Assembly (NCBI GenBank): GCA_964461335.1
Contig: CAYWTY010000012.1
Location: 1 to 32,987, forward strand
DNA: 32,987 nt
From: JAKJBL01 sp964461335
Lineage (GTDB): Bacteria; Bacillota; Clostridia; Christensenellales; CAG-138
Direction: 5' to 3'
The notes under the pieces are model-generated. The model worked only from the letters and a program-made list of their open reading frames with translations, did not search any database and was not told the origin of the DNA. The position numbers and the translations under genes were made by a program. Shown in pieces: positions 1 to 7,522 of the stretch; positions within the stretch are counted from its first letter, which is position 1; each line of letters starts with the position of its first letter.

Positions 1-4
1 CCTT

Positions 5-46
5 GGGCTTATAGCCCTAGAGCAAACCACCCCTTGGAGGGGTGGT
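5..46 (+). promoter_or_regulatory. Two hairpins in the pyr operon leader
   Basis: Two perfect inverted repeats lie just upstream of pyrB: GGGCT/AGCCC with a 3-base loop at 5-17, and a 9-bp stem ACCACCCCT/AGGGGTGGT with a 3-base loop at 26-46. The second is strong but has no U-run behind it, so it is not an ordinary intrinsic terminator. It could be a leader element or an mRNA-stabilising hairpin. I see no match to the PyrR-binding loop. The promoter is presumably left of the window. Confidence 0.4.
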
Positions 47-73
47 CGTGATTTAGCGAAAAGAGGAAGGAAA

Positions 74-1027
74 ATGCTTAAAAACAAAAGCCTGATTTCC
101 CCTGCTGACTTCAGTATCGAACAAATTGAAGAGATTCTTGAGCTTGCAGAGCAAATTATCTCAAACCCAGATGCGTATTCAAACCTGTGCAGAGGCAAGC
201 TGCTTGCAAGCCTCTTTTATGAACCTTCTACTCGCACTAAGTTCTCATTCGATGCAGCTATGGAGCGCTTAGGCGGGAGCACAGTAGGCTTTGACGACCC
301 AATGACTTCGAGCATGGCAAAGGGCGAAACAATTGCGGACAGCGCACGCACAGTCTCGCAATATGCAGACCTTATAGTTGTACGCCACCCAAAAGAAGGC
401 ACTGCGCGGCTTATGAGCCAATACGCAACCTGCCCTGTAATAAACGCAGGCGACGGCGGCCACCACCACCCCACACAAACCCTTACAGACCTTTTAACAA
501 TACGCCATTTTAAAGGCAGCTTTGAAGGGCTTACTGTTGGGGTTTGCGGGGATTTAATGTTTGGCCGCACAATCCACTCGCTCGTTACCTGTCTCTCGCG
601 CTATGCAGGCGCACGCTTTATGTTCATTTCGCCTGCTGAGCTGAAGATGCCTGTCTATGTTAAGCAGGAGCTTGATAAAAAGGGCATACCTTATATTGAA
701 ACCGATAACCTTGAGCTTGCTATGCCTGAGCTTGACCTTCTTTATATGTCGCGAGTACAAAGAGAGCGTTTTATAAGCGAAGAAGAATACTTAAGGCTTA
801 AAGACTTTTTTATACTGACAAAATTAAAAATGGAGCCTGCAAAACGCGATATGATAGTAATGCACCCGCTCCCGCGCGTAAATGAAATATCAGTTGAGGT
901 TGATGAGGACCCGCGTGCAGTATATTTTGAACAGGTAAGGCTTGGCATGTATGTACGCATGGCACTCATGCTCAAGCTGCTCGGGCTAAAGTTGCAAAGC
1001 TGTTCTAAGGAGGAAGCGCATGATTAA
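74..1027 (+). CDS. pyrB: Aspartate carbamoyltransferase catalytic subunit PyrB
   Basis: Catalyses the first committed step of pyrimidine synthesis, joining carbamoyl phosphate to L-aspartate to give carbamoyl-aspartate in the cytoplasm. The 317-residue length is normal for the family. The carbamoyl-phosphate loop FYEPSTRT is near residues 48-55, the second conserved loop MAKGET near 81-86, and the late signature HPLPRVNEI near 260-270. The ATG follows a GAGGAAGG ribosome site. The next gene encodes a regulatory subunit, so the enzyme probably assembles as the allosteric catalytic/regulatory holoenzyme. The last codons contain the ribosome site and start of pyrI (8-base overlap), which implies coupled, balanced translation. 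Identification is firm from the motifs and the operon. Confidence 0.97.
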   Translation: MLKNKSLISPADFSIEQIEEILELAEQIISNPDAYSNLCRGKLLASLFYEPSTRTKFSFDAAMERLGGSTVGFDDPMTSSMAKGETIADSARTVSQYADLIVVRHPKEGTARLMSQYATCPVINAGDGGHHHPTQTLTDLLTIRHFKGSFEGLTVGVCGDLMFGRTIHSLVTCLSRYAGARFMFISPAELKMPVYVKQELDKKGIPYIETDNLELAMPELDLLYMSRVQRERFISEEEYLRLKDFFILTKLKMEPAKRDMIVMHPLPRVNEISVEVDEDPRAVYFEQVRLGMYVRMALMLKLLGLKLQSCSKEEAHD

Positions 1028-1442
1028 TGTTTCAAAGCTTAAAGAAGGTATAGTAATAGACCACATAAGCGCAGGCAACGGCTATAAGATGTTCCAGCAG
1101 CTTGGGCTTGACAAGCTTGATGATGTAGTTGTGCTTATGCGCAATGTAGACAGCACAAAGATGGGCAGAAAAGACTTAATAAAAATTGAAACCGACCTTG
1201 AGCTTAACTTTGATGTGCTTGGGCTTATTGACCCGAATGTTACTATAAGCTATATAAAAGACGGCCATAGAGTTGATAAGGTTAAGCTTTACCCGCCCAA
1301 GTCAGTTCGCGGCATACTTGTATGTAAAAACCCGCGCTGCATTACAAACCAGGAGCATATCGAAAACGGGATGTTTTATTTGGTTGATGAGGGCAGCAAT
1401 GAATATGCCTGCGAATACTGCGATGCGCGAACGCGCCTTTAG
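1020..1442 (+). CDS. pyrI: Aspartate carbamoyltransferase regulatory subunit PyrI
   Basis: Nucleotide-binding regulatory chain of aspartate carbamoyltransferase. In characterised relatives it binds CTP or ATP in its N-terminal domain and the catalytic chain through a C-terminal zinc domain. The protein has 140 residues. The zinc ligands are visible as C102, C107, C131 and C134, the same 4-residue, 23-residue and 2-residue spacing as in the E. coli protein. An AAGGAGG site sits inside the end of pyrB. Its presence suggests end-product feedback at the enzyme level. That fits with the lack of any obvious PyrR-type attenuator in the short leader visible here. Confidence 0.96.
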   Translation: MINVSKLKEGIVIDHISAGNGYKMFQQLGLDKLDDVVVLMRNVDSTKMGRKDLIKIETDLELNFDVLGLIDPNVTISYIKDGHRVDKVKLYPPKSVRGILVCKNPRCITNQEHIENGMFYLVDEGSNEYACEYCDARTRL

Positions 1443-1450
1443 GTGAACAA

Positions 1451-2611
1451 ATGCGTGTTAAGCTAAAGAATGCCCGCCTTGTTGATGCTTATAATGATTA
1501 TTTTGGCGACCTGTACTTTGAAGAGGGGCAAATTACCTATTGCGGCCCGCAAACAGACGGCAGCTTTGATAAATGCCTTGATTTAAACGGGCTTGTTCTT
1601 ATGCCGGCATTCGTTGATATGCATTGCCATTTGCGCGACCCGGGGCAGACCGAAAAAGAAGATATGGCATCAGGCATGGCTGCAGCTCTAAAGGGCGGGT
1701 ACGCAACTCTATGTGCTATGGCAAATACAACCCCTGTTTGCGAAACTGCAGCTCTTGTTGAAGCAAACCATAAAAAGGCTCAGCAGCTTAAGCTTTGCAA
1801 GCTTATACAAGCAGCTGCTGCAGGCAAGGGGCTTGAAGACAGCCACCCAACACAAAGGCGCGAGCTTGCAGCAGTTACGCCAATGCTTTCTAATGATGGA
1901 AAGACGATTTTCTCAAACACATTTATGCGCGAGCTTTTAGTTGACTCTACAAAGCTCGGGTTTTTAATAAGTACGCACTGCCAGCCTGAGCATGACATTG
2001 TTAAGAGGGATTTAGCGCTTTTAAAAGAAGTAGGCGGAAACCTCCATATAGGGCATATAAGCAAAAAAGAAACAGTATGCTCAATTCGCGAAGCGAAGAA
2101 TACCGGGCTAAAGCTTACATGTGAAGTAACGCCCCACCACCTTTTTGGCTATGATGACCCCTATTTAGTTAACCCGCCGCTTCGTTCGCTTGCTGATGTT
2201 AATGCGCTTATTAATGGCATTAAAGACCGCACTGTGGATTGTTTAGGTACTGACCATGCGCCGCATAGAGAGGTAGATAAATTAGCAGGCGCAGCAGGCA
2301 TTTCGAATATAGAATATGCAATACAGATTTATTTGCATGTTTTTAATGCAAATGATATTCCGCTTACGCGGCTAAGTGAAATGCTCTCTTTAGCGCCTGC
2401 TAAAAGGCTTGGGCTCAACTATGGCCTTCTAAAAGTGGGGCTCCCTGCAGACCTTGTTGTTTTAGAGCCTTCAGGCGTTCATAAAATATCAAAAGCGGAT
2501 ATGATTTCAAAATCACACAACACGCCTTTTGATGGGCGCGAAGTACGCGGCAGGGTAATAATGACGATTGTAGGAGGAGAAACGCGCTATGAGTATGGAC
2601 AGGCTCTATGA
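1451..2611 (+). CDS. pyrC: Dihydroorotase PyrC
   Basis: Zinc amidohydrolase that cyclises carbamoyl-aspartate to dihydroorotate, the third step of the pathway. The 386-residue protein has the metal-binding HxH motif in DMHCHLRDPGQ (H58 and H60), later metal or substrate histidines in STHCQPEHD and IGHIS, and the catalytic aspartate in GTDHAPH. This is the long, type I dihydroorotase pattern used by Firmicutes rather than the shorter E. coli type. It starts 8 bases after pyrI, behind a TAGGTGA ribosome site, and its 3' end overlaps pyrF by 23 bases. Confidence 0.96.
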   Translation: MRVKLKNARLVDAYNDYFGDLYFEEGQITYCGPQTDGSFDKCLDLNGLVLMPAFVDMHCHLRDPGQTEKEDMASGMAAALKGGYATLCAMANTTPVCETAALVEANHKKAQQLKLCKLIQAAAAGKGLEDSHPTQRRELAAVTPMLSNDGKTIFSNTFMRELLVDSTKLGFLISTHCQPEHDIVKRDLALLKEVGGNLHIGHISKKETVCSIREAKNTGLKLTCEVTPHHLFGYDDPYLVNPPLRSLADVNALINGIKDRTVDCLGTDHAPHREVDKLAGAAGISNIEYAIQIYLHVFNANDIPLTRLSEMLSLAPAKRLGLNYGLLKVGLPADLVVLEPSGVHKISKADMISKSHNTPFDGREVRGRVIMTIVGGETRYEYGQAL

Positions 2612-3440
2612 AGCAGTAAAGCATAAGGGCCCTGTATGTGTAGGGCTCGACACCCAATATGAGTTTTTGCCAGAGTTTTTAAAGGCGCGCGATACAACAG
2701 AAGCAGAAAAGCTCTTTGAGTTCAACCGCAGGGTAATTGATGCCACAGCCGACCTTGCAGGCTGCTTCAAAATACAGGTTGCCTGCTATGAGGCGCTCGG
2801 TCTTAGCGGAATGCAGGCTTTTGCTAAAACAATCCAATATGCAAGAAATAAGAGCTGCATTGTTATTTCGGATATAAAACGCGGAGACATTTCCTCAACA
2901 GCTGCTCTTTATGCAAAAGGTCATTTTACTGGCGACTTTGAAACGGACATAATTACAGTTAACGCATATATGGGGGAAGACGCGGTTTCACCGTATTACC
3001 CATACCTTAAAGCAGGGAAAGCGCTTTTTGTGCTTGTTAAAACCTCAAACCCCAGCAGCAAAGACTTCCAGGATTTAAGCATAGGAGGGAACACGCTTTA
3101 TCAGCTTGTTGCAAAAAAGGTAAGTTCCTGGGGCGAAAACTTTATTGGCAGCAGCGGCTTTTCAGCAATAGGCGCAGTTGTAGGGCTTACATATCCGGGT
3201 GAATATGAGTTTATTAAGGAGCATCTAAAGCACACCTTCCTCTTAATCCCCGGGTATGGGGCACAGGGCGGCACAGGCAGAGACCTTGCGCCTTTCTTTA
3301 AAAATGGGGTATGCGGCGTTGTTAACGCATCACGCTCACTGCTTAGAGCCCATAAAGGCAAAACAGAGGCAGAAGATTTTGACGTATATATTCGCTCTGC
3401 AGTAGAATTAATGCATAAGGACATAATGCAATGGCTGTAG
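2589..3440 (+). CDS. pyrF: Orotidine 5'-phosphate decarboxylase PyrF (long type)
   Basis: Decarboxylates orotidine 5'-phosphate to UMP, the last step of the pathway. The active-site signature D95-x-K97-x-x-D100 is visible in SDIKRGDIS. At 283 residues it belongs to the longer subfamily rather than the roughly 230-residue B. subtilis or E. coli type. I chose this ATG because a GGAGGAG site precedes it by 9 bases, even though it lies 23 bases inside pyrC. The 3' end overlaps pyrK by 10 bases. Function is well supported by the motif and by the operon, which otherwise lacks a decarboxylase. Confidence 0.96.
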   Translation: MSMDRLYEAVKHKGPVCVGLDTQYEFLPEFLKARDTTEAEKLFEFNRRVIDATADLAGCFKIQVACYEALGLSGMQAFAKTIQYARNKSCIVISDIKRGDISSTAALYAKGHFTGDFETDIITVNAYMGEDAVSPYYPYLKAGKALFVLVKTSNPSSKDFQDLSIGGNTLYQLVAKKVSSWGENFIGSSGFSAIGAVVGLTYPGEYEFIKEHLKHTFLLIPGYGAQGGTGRDLAPFFKNGVCGVVNASRSLLRAHKGKTEAEDFDVYIRSAVELMHKDIMQWL

Positions 3441-4147
3441 TTGTTGAAAACAAAGAAATAGCCAAAGGCATATATAAGATGTGCCTAAGCGGTGCGCCGC
3501 TTGGTGAAGCAGGCCAATTCCTTATGCTTAAGCAGCTTGATACGCTTGACCCGTTTCTTGCAAGGCCTCTTAGTTATTGCGATATAAACTACGAAAGCGA
3601 AGTACTTACATTAGTCTACCAAGTTGCAGGTAAAGGAACAAAAGAGTTTTCAAAGCTGCAAGAGGGTAGCTTAATTCAAGCTACTGGCCCTTGCGGAAGA
3701 GGGTTCCCGCTTGTTAATGGCAAAGCCGTACTAATAGGCGGCGGGATTGGCATAGCCCCCCTCCTTCTTTTGGCGCACGCTCTTAGAAAAGAGCAGCCTT
3801 TGCGCCATATTCAAGCGCATTTGGGCTTTAGGGAAGAGGCGTATCTTTTGCAGGAGTTCAGCCAATATGCAGATGAGGTGGATGTTGATATAGGCGGAAT
3901 AATTACAGATGCAGTCGATTTTTCAAAAGAAGCCACCTACTATGCCTGCGGCCCGCAGCCTATGTTAAAAGCAGCAGCGCTAAAGGCAGAAAAAGCCGGG
4001 GCAGAGCTCTATATTTCGTTAGAAAAAAATATGGCATGCGGAGTAGGCGCTTGTTTTGGCTGCACATGCAAAACAAAAGGCGGCAACAGGCGCATATGCA
4101 AAGATGGGCCTGTATTTAATGCTTTAGAGGTGCGCGATGTCTTATGA
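3431..4147 (+). CDS. pyrK: Dihydroorotate dehydrogenase B electron-transfer subunit PyrK
   Basis: FAD and [2Fe-2S] subunit that passes electrons between NAD and the FMN of PyrD in class 1B dihydroorotate dehydrogenase. The protein has 238 residues. The flavin-binding RPLSYC segment is near residue 45, and the nucleotide-binding GGGIGIAP near 103-110. The iron-sulfur ligands are C203, C208, C211 and C223, with the 4, 2 and 11 residue spacing typical of PyrK. The start overlaps the end of pyrF, with only a weak AAGG upstream, so translation is probably coupled. The stop overlaps the start of pyrD. PyrK plus PyrD is the standard arrangement in anaerobic and facultative Firmicutes. Confidence 0.96.
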   Translation: MAVVVENKEIAKGIYKMCLSGAPLGEAGQFLMLKQLDTLDPFLARPLSYCDINYESEVLTLVYQVAGKGTKEFSKLQEGSLIQATGPCGRGFPLVNGKAVLIGGGIGIAPLLLLAHALRKEQPLRHIQAHLGFREEAYLLQEFSQYADEVDVDIGGIITDAVDFSKEATYYACGPQPMLKAAALKAEKAGAELYISLEKNMACGVGACFGCTCKTKGGNRRICKDGPVFNALEVRDVL

Positions 4148-5045
4148 GCCTTTACAAACACAGTTTCTTGGCATAACACTCAAAAACCCGGTACTTGCAG
4201 CTTCTGGCACAGTAGGGTTTGGGCGCGAATACGAAACACTTGCGTCTTTATCCAAGCTCGGAGGAATTTGCTCAAAAGGGCTTACGCTTAACGGCAGCTT
4301 AGGCAATGACGGCGCCCGCATTTATGAAACACCAGCTGGTTTGCTTAACAGCATTGGGCTTGAAAACCCGGGAGTTAAGCGCTTTATCAAAGATGAGCTC
4401 CCATTTATGCGCTCGCTCGGCTGTGCTGTAATTGCAAACCTCGGCGGCCATAGTGAAGCTGAGTATCTTCTTGGTGCAAGCCTTCTAAATGATGCAGAAA
4501 TAGATATACTTGAGCTTAATATTTCCTGCCCAAACATAGCAGAAGGCGGAATGGCTTTTGGCATAAACCCGAAAGATGCGGCTGATATTACAAAAAAGGT
4601 AAAGGCTGAAAGCCGCCACCCCCTACTTGTTAAGCTTACGCCAAATGCACCTGATTTAGTTGCTGTTGCAGCTGCATGTGAAGAAGCAGGGGCTGACGGG
4701 TTGAGCCTTGTTAATACTTTCCTAGGCATGGCAATTGATACAAAGCTTAAAAAGCCTGTGTTTAACAATGTATATGCAGGGCTTTCCGGCCCTGCAATTT
4801 TCCCAATTGCGCTTCGCATGGTGCATGAGGTATGCAAAGCTGTTTCAATCCCTGTTGCAGGAATCGGCGGCATTGCCTCAAAAGAGGATGCGCTTAGTTT
4901 TCTAATGGCTGGAGCGAGTGTTGTTCAGGTAGGCTCAATGACATTTGCATCCCCGCACATTATGGCAGAGCTTGTTGAGGAGCTTTATAGCTACTGCAAA
5001 GAAAACGCACTTGAAAATATACGCCAAATTGTAGGCATACTTTAG
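4137..5045 (+). CDS. pyrD: Dihydroorotate dehydrogenase B catalytic subunit PyrD
   Basis: FMN enzyme that oxidises dihydroorotate to orotate, working with PyrK and NAD. The 302-residue protein shows the class 1 active-site motif NISCPN with catalytic C131, an AASGTVGFG segment at residues 21-29 and the late phosphate-binding GIGGIAS segment. Class 1 enzymes use a cysteine base and are soluble, unlike the membrane-bound class 2 form. AGAGGTG inside pyrK acts as ribosome site. The 11-base overlap with pyrK matches two subunits made in equal amounts. Confidence 0.97.
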   Translation: MSYEPLQTQFLGITLKNPVLAASGTVGFGREYETLASLSKLGGICSKGLTLNGSLGNDGARIYETPAGLLNSIGLENPGVKRFIKDELPFMRSLGCAVIANLGGHSEAEYLLGASLLNDAEIDILELNISCPNIAEGGMAFGINPKDAADITKKVKAESRHPLLVKLTPNAPDLVAVAAACEEAGADGLSLVNTFLGMAIDTKLKKPVFNNVYAGLSGPAIFPIALRMVHEVCKAVSIPVAGIGGIASKEDALSFLMAGASVVQVGSMTFASPHIMAELVEELYSYCKENALENIRQIVGIL

Positions 5046-5053
5046 GAGGAGCT

Positions 5054-5626
5054 ATGGACACGACCCTAGAAATTATGAAAGACTGCGGCGCTTTTTTAGA
5101 AGGCCATTTTTTACTCTCCTCAGGAAGGCACAGTTCAAGCTATTGCCAATGCGCGAAGCTTATGCGCCTGCCGCTGCTTGCAGCTAAAGTGCTTTTGCCT
5201 GTTGTAGAAAGGCTAAAAGGTTTTGGGTTTACAAAGGTCTGCGGCCCTGCAATTGGCGGCATAACTGTTTCTTATGAGCTTGCGCGCCAGCTTGGCTGTG
5301 AAAGCATATTTACAGAGCGTACAGACGGAGTAGTTCAGCTTAGGCGGGGCTTTACCGTAGGGCCTAAGGATATAGTTCTTATAGCTGAGGATGTAATTAC
5401 GACAGGCAAATCCACATTAGAAACTTTGCATGTGCTTGAGTCTTTTGGTGCAAAGGTGCGCGCGCTTGCCTGTATTGTTGACAGACGCCCTGAAAACAGC
5501 GAATTTCCTTTGCCTGTTTATTCTGCAATAAAACTTGATATAAAAACTTATGACGCAGGCGAATGCCCCTTATGCGAAGAGGCGCTTTTACCCCTTGAAA
5601 AACCCGGAAGCAGAAAAGAACTTTAA
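5054..5626 (+). CDS. pyrE: Orotate phosphoribosyltransferase PyrE
   Basis: Transfers phosphoribose from PRPP to orotate to form orotidine 5'-phosphate, the substrate of PyrF. The protein has 190 residues, normal for the family. The PRPP-binding motif VLIAEDVITTGKST lies at residues 108-121, and a LLSSGRHS segment near the N-terminus matches the family. A TTTAGGAGGAGC ribosome site fixes the start. It is the last gene of the operon. No carAB, pyrH or uracil transport gene is nearby, so carbamoyl phosphate must come from elsewhere. No clear terminator follows; spoVT begins 106 bases later and could receive read-through. Confidence 0.96.
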   Translation: MDTTLEIMKDCGAFLEGHFLLSSGRHSSSYCQCAKLMRLPLLAAKVLLPVVERLKGFGFTKVCGPAIGGITVSYELARQLGCESIFTERTDGVVQLRRGFTVGPKDIVLIAEDVITTGKSTLETLHVLESFGAKVRALACIVDRRPENSEFPLPVYSAIKLDIKTYDAGECPLCEEALLPLEKPGSRKEL

Positions 5627-5629
5627 AGT

Positions 5630-5695
5630 GGAGTATTTTAGTAAAACTGGGCGCACGCCTGTATAAAAACCCGTAGAAACGACAAATACTACTCC
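5630..5695 (+). repeat. Long-range inverted repeat between pyrE and spoVT
   Basis: GGAGTATTT at 5630-5638 is complementary to AAATACT-a-CTCC at 5684-5695, with a single interrupting base. The 45-base interior holds smaller GC-rich pairings. It fills most of the 106-base gap before spoVT. No U-run follows, so it is not a standard terminator. It could be a leader structure or a regulator site for spoVT. No convincing promoter was found here. Confidence 0.3.
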
Positions 5696-5732
5696 TGCAT
5701 CCATATTTTCGCAAAGAGCAGGAGGGGTTTGG

Positions 5733-6287
5733 TTGAAAGCTACAGGAATCGTACGTCGAATTGATGAACTCGGCCGTGTTGTAATCCCAAAAGAAATTAG
5801 GAGGACTTTACGCATACGCGAGGGCGACCCACTTGAGATTTTTACAGACAGAGAAGGCGAAGTTATACTTAAAAAGTACTCTCCAATAGGTGAACTTAAC
5901 GACTTTGCCAGGGAATACGCAGCTGCTATTCACCATAACCTTGGGCATATTGCTGCAATTTGCGATAAAGACATTATTATTACTGTCGCAGGTGCAAGCC
6001 GCAGAGAGCTCTTGGAAAAAACAATTCATTCGGATGTTGAGGCAATTTTAGGTTCGCGCCAAAAGGTTGTGCGTTCTGCTGCAAATAATGATGAGCTTCT
6101 CAATATTATTGAAGCTGATGAACCCCTTGCGTACTGCGCCCAAGTAATAGTCCCCATTATTGCAGAGGGGGATGCAATAGGAGCTGTAATGCTGCTCTCG
6201 CGCGAACCCAACACAGTTATGGGTTCAACCGAACTGAAAATCGCAGAAACAGCTGCAAGCTTCCTTGGCAAGCAAATGGAACAATAG
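5733..6287 (+). CDS. spoVT: Stage V sporulation regulator SpoVT (AbrB plus GAF-like)
   Basis: Transcription factor of the AbrB family. In Bacillus, SpoVT tunes the late forespore (sigma-G) programme. Residues 1-50 form the swapped-hairpin DNA-binding domain (MKATGIVRRIDELGRVVIPK is diagnostic). The remaining residues, about 55-184, match the GAF-like ligand domain that separates SpoVT from short AbrB proteins. The start is TTG, placed by a strong AGGAGGGG site 6 bases upstream. It stands alone between the pyr operon and its own strong terminator. This is the clearest sign that the organism makes endospores, although spoVT also survives in some lineages that lost sporulation. Confidence 0.93.
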   Translation: MKATGIVRRIDELGRVVIPKEIRRTLRIREGDPLEIFTDREGEVILKKYSPIGELNDFAREYAAAIHHNLGHIAAICDKDIIITVAGASRRELLEKTIHSDVEAILGSRQKVVRSAANNDELLNIIEADEPLAYCAQVIVPIIAEGDAIGAVMLLSREPNTVMGSTELKIAETAASFLGKQMEQ

Positions 6288-6296
6288 CATTGATAG

Positions 6297-6321
6297 AGCC
6301 CCGCTTGCGGGGCTTTTTTTT
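6297..6321 (+). terminator. Intrinsic terminator of spoVT
   Basis: A perfect GC-rich stem AGCCCCG/CGGGGCT with a CTTG loop is followed directly by eight T residues. It lies 10 bases after the spoVT stop codon and closes that transcription unit before the cysE promoter. Confidence 0.93.
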
Positions 6322-6338
6322 GTTATTCTTTTTAGCAC

Positions 6339-6368
6339 TTGACATACATTCGATGCATAAAGTAATAT
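6339..6368 (+). promoter_or_regulatory. SigA-type promoter of the cysE T-box
   Basis: TTGACA (6339-6344) and TAATAT (6363-6368) are separated by 18 bases. Transcription from here would start at about 6375, exactly where the T-box leader begins. Confidence 0.75.
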
Positions 6369-6375
6369 AACAAAA

Positions 6376-6609
6376 AGCTGTGACGGAAAAAGAGTACCCG
6401 AATTCCACCCAAAGAGAGGGCAGGCCGAAAACGGCTGAAAGCTTGTCCGGGCAAGGTTTCGGCGAAGTGCATTTTCGTAGCTGCCGGCAGGAAAAGGCTT
6501 TTTAAGTATTGCTGGCCGTATGCCGCGTTAAGGTGTTGAGTGGGGTTAAACCCAAGCAAAGTGGAACCGCGGAGCATATCCGTCTTTGTGTGGACGGTGT
6601 GCTTTTTTT
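6376..6609 (+). ncRNA. T-box riboswitch, cysteine-specific, controlling cysE
   Basis: tRNA-sensing leader that terminates transcription when tRNA-Cys is charged and reads through when it is uncharged. The 5' end shows the stem I pattern GTGACGGAAAAAGAGTA (6380-6396). The likely specifier codon is TGC (Cys) at 6468-6470 in the context GAAG-TGC-A. The T-box core GTGGAACCGCGG is at 6561-6572, and upstream CCGCG at 6523-6527 can form the antiterminator. The core offers UGGA to the tRNA end, pairing with UCCA, as expected for the U discriminator base of tRNA-Cys. The terminator is GCATA-t-CCGTC (6574-6584) paired with GACGGTGTGC, then seven T. Specificity, position and target gene all agree. Confidence 0.93.
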
Positions 6610-6639
6610 ATGCGCAAAACTATTATGCAGGAGGCATAT

Positions 6640-7407
6640 ATGTTCAAAAGGCTTGTAAACGATATTCAATGCGTACTTAAGCGCGACCCTGCAGCACGCA
6701 ATGTGCTTGAGGTGCTGCTTTGTTACCCCGGGTTTCATGCTGTCCGCAGCCATAGAACAGCGCATTTTCTACATATGCACGGCATGAAGCTAATAGGCAG
6801 GATACTCTCAAACCTAACGAGGTTCTTTACAGGAATAGAAATCCACCCTGGCGCAAAAATCGGCGAGCGGCTCTTTATTGACCATGGTATGGGTGTAGTA
6901 ATCGGCGAAACGACCGAAATAGGAAACGATGTAACTATATACCAAGGGGCAACCCTAGGCGGAACAGGTAAAGAAACCGGCAAGCGGCACCCGACAATAG
7001 GCAATAATGTTATGATAGCAAGCGGAGCACGCGTTTTAGGCCCAATAACAGTTGGCGACTACGCAAAGATTGGCGCTGGCGCAGTCGTTTTAAAAGATGT
7101 GCCGCCCTGTGCGACAATTGTAGGGGTTCCGGGCCGTGTGGCAAAAGTTCTTCCCTGCCCTTACGGCACGCCTGACTCCGGCGTATGTACGCTTCGCGAA
7201 AACTGCGCCTGCAAAGCAGCATGCCCTGCTGCTTTAGCTGACTGCCCTGAGGCAGTTGAGCCTGAACATAAGGCAATTCCGGGTGAAGAAGGTGTGGACT
7301 TAGACCAAATACACCTCCCCGACCCTGTTGAACTTGAATTGTTGAGGCTTAGGCGCCGCCTTAGCGCACTTGAGGCTGCACTTAAAGAAATAAAGCCTGA
7401 ACCCTAA
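6640..7407 (+). CDS. cysE: Serine O-acetyltransferase CysE with Cys-rich C-terminal insert
   Basis: Acetylates L-serine with acetyl-CoA to O-acetylserine, the carbon skeleton for cysteine. The 255-residue protein begins at an ATG 5 bases after AGGAGG; the earlier in-frame ATGs fall in the T-box terminator. Residues about 60-170 form the left-handed beta-helix, with catalytic-region histidines in IEIHPG (H69) and IDHGMG (H82) and the conserved GETTEIG and QGATLGGTGK. The C-terminus carries the usual helical tail of Firmicute CysE (DQIHLPDPVELELLRL). Between them sits an unusual segment with six cysteines (C173, C183, C189, C191, C195, C202), which could bind metal or form disulfides. No cysK is adjacent. 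Regulation is by the cysteine T-box directly upstream. Confidence 0.94.
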   Translation: MFKRLVNDIQCVLKRDPAARNVLEVLLCYPGFHAVRSHRTAHFLHMHGMKLIGRILSNLTRFFTGIEIHPGAKIGERLFIDHGMGVVIGETTEIGNDVTIYQGATLGGTGKETGKRHPTIGNNVMIASGARVLGPITVGDYAKIGAGAVVLKDVPPCATIVGVPGRVAKVLPCPYGTPDSGVCTLRENCACKAACPAALADCPEAVEPEHKAIPGEEGVDLDQIHLPDPVELELLRLRRRLSALEAALKEIKPEP

Positions 7408-7438
7408 GCCCAGCTTGCGGCTAACACTAAATGCGGTG

Positions 7439-7465
7439 GCAGGTTCACTATTATTAGGAACCCGC
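7439..7465. repeat. Inverted repeat between convergent cysE and yitT genes
   Basis: GCAGGTTC and GAACCCGC pair over eight positions around an 11-base loop. Read on the minus strand, the one imperfect position is a G-U pair; on the plus strand it is an A-C mismatch. No clean U-run follows on either side, so a terminator role for the convergent genes is only plausible. Confidence 0.35.
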
Positions 7466-7522
7466 TTTGCGTTTGCAGCCGTATGGAATCAGGGAGTATT
7501 GAATTCTTCTGCCTATTGCAGC

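Noticed and set aside
4322..4873. A 183-codon frame antisense to pyrD
   Set aside because: pyrD is certain; the antisense frame is serine- and alanine-rich, as expected of a shadow.
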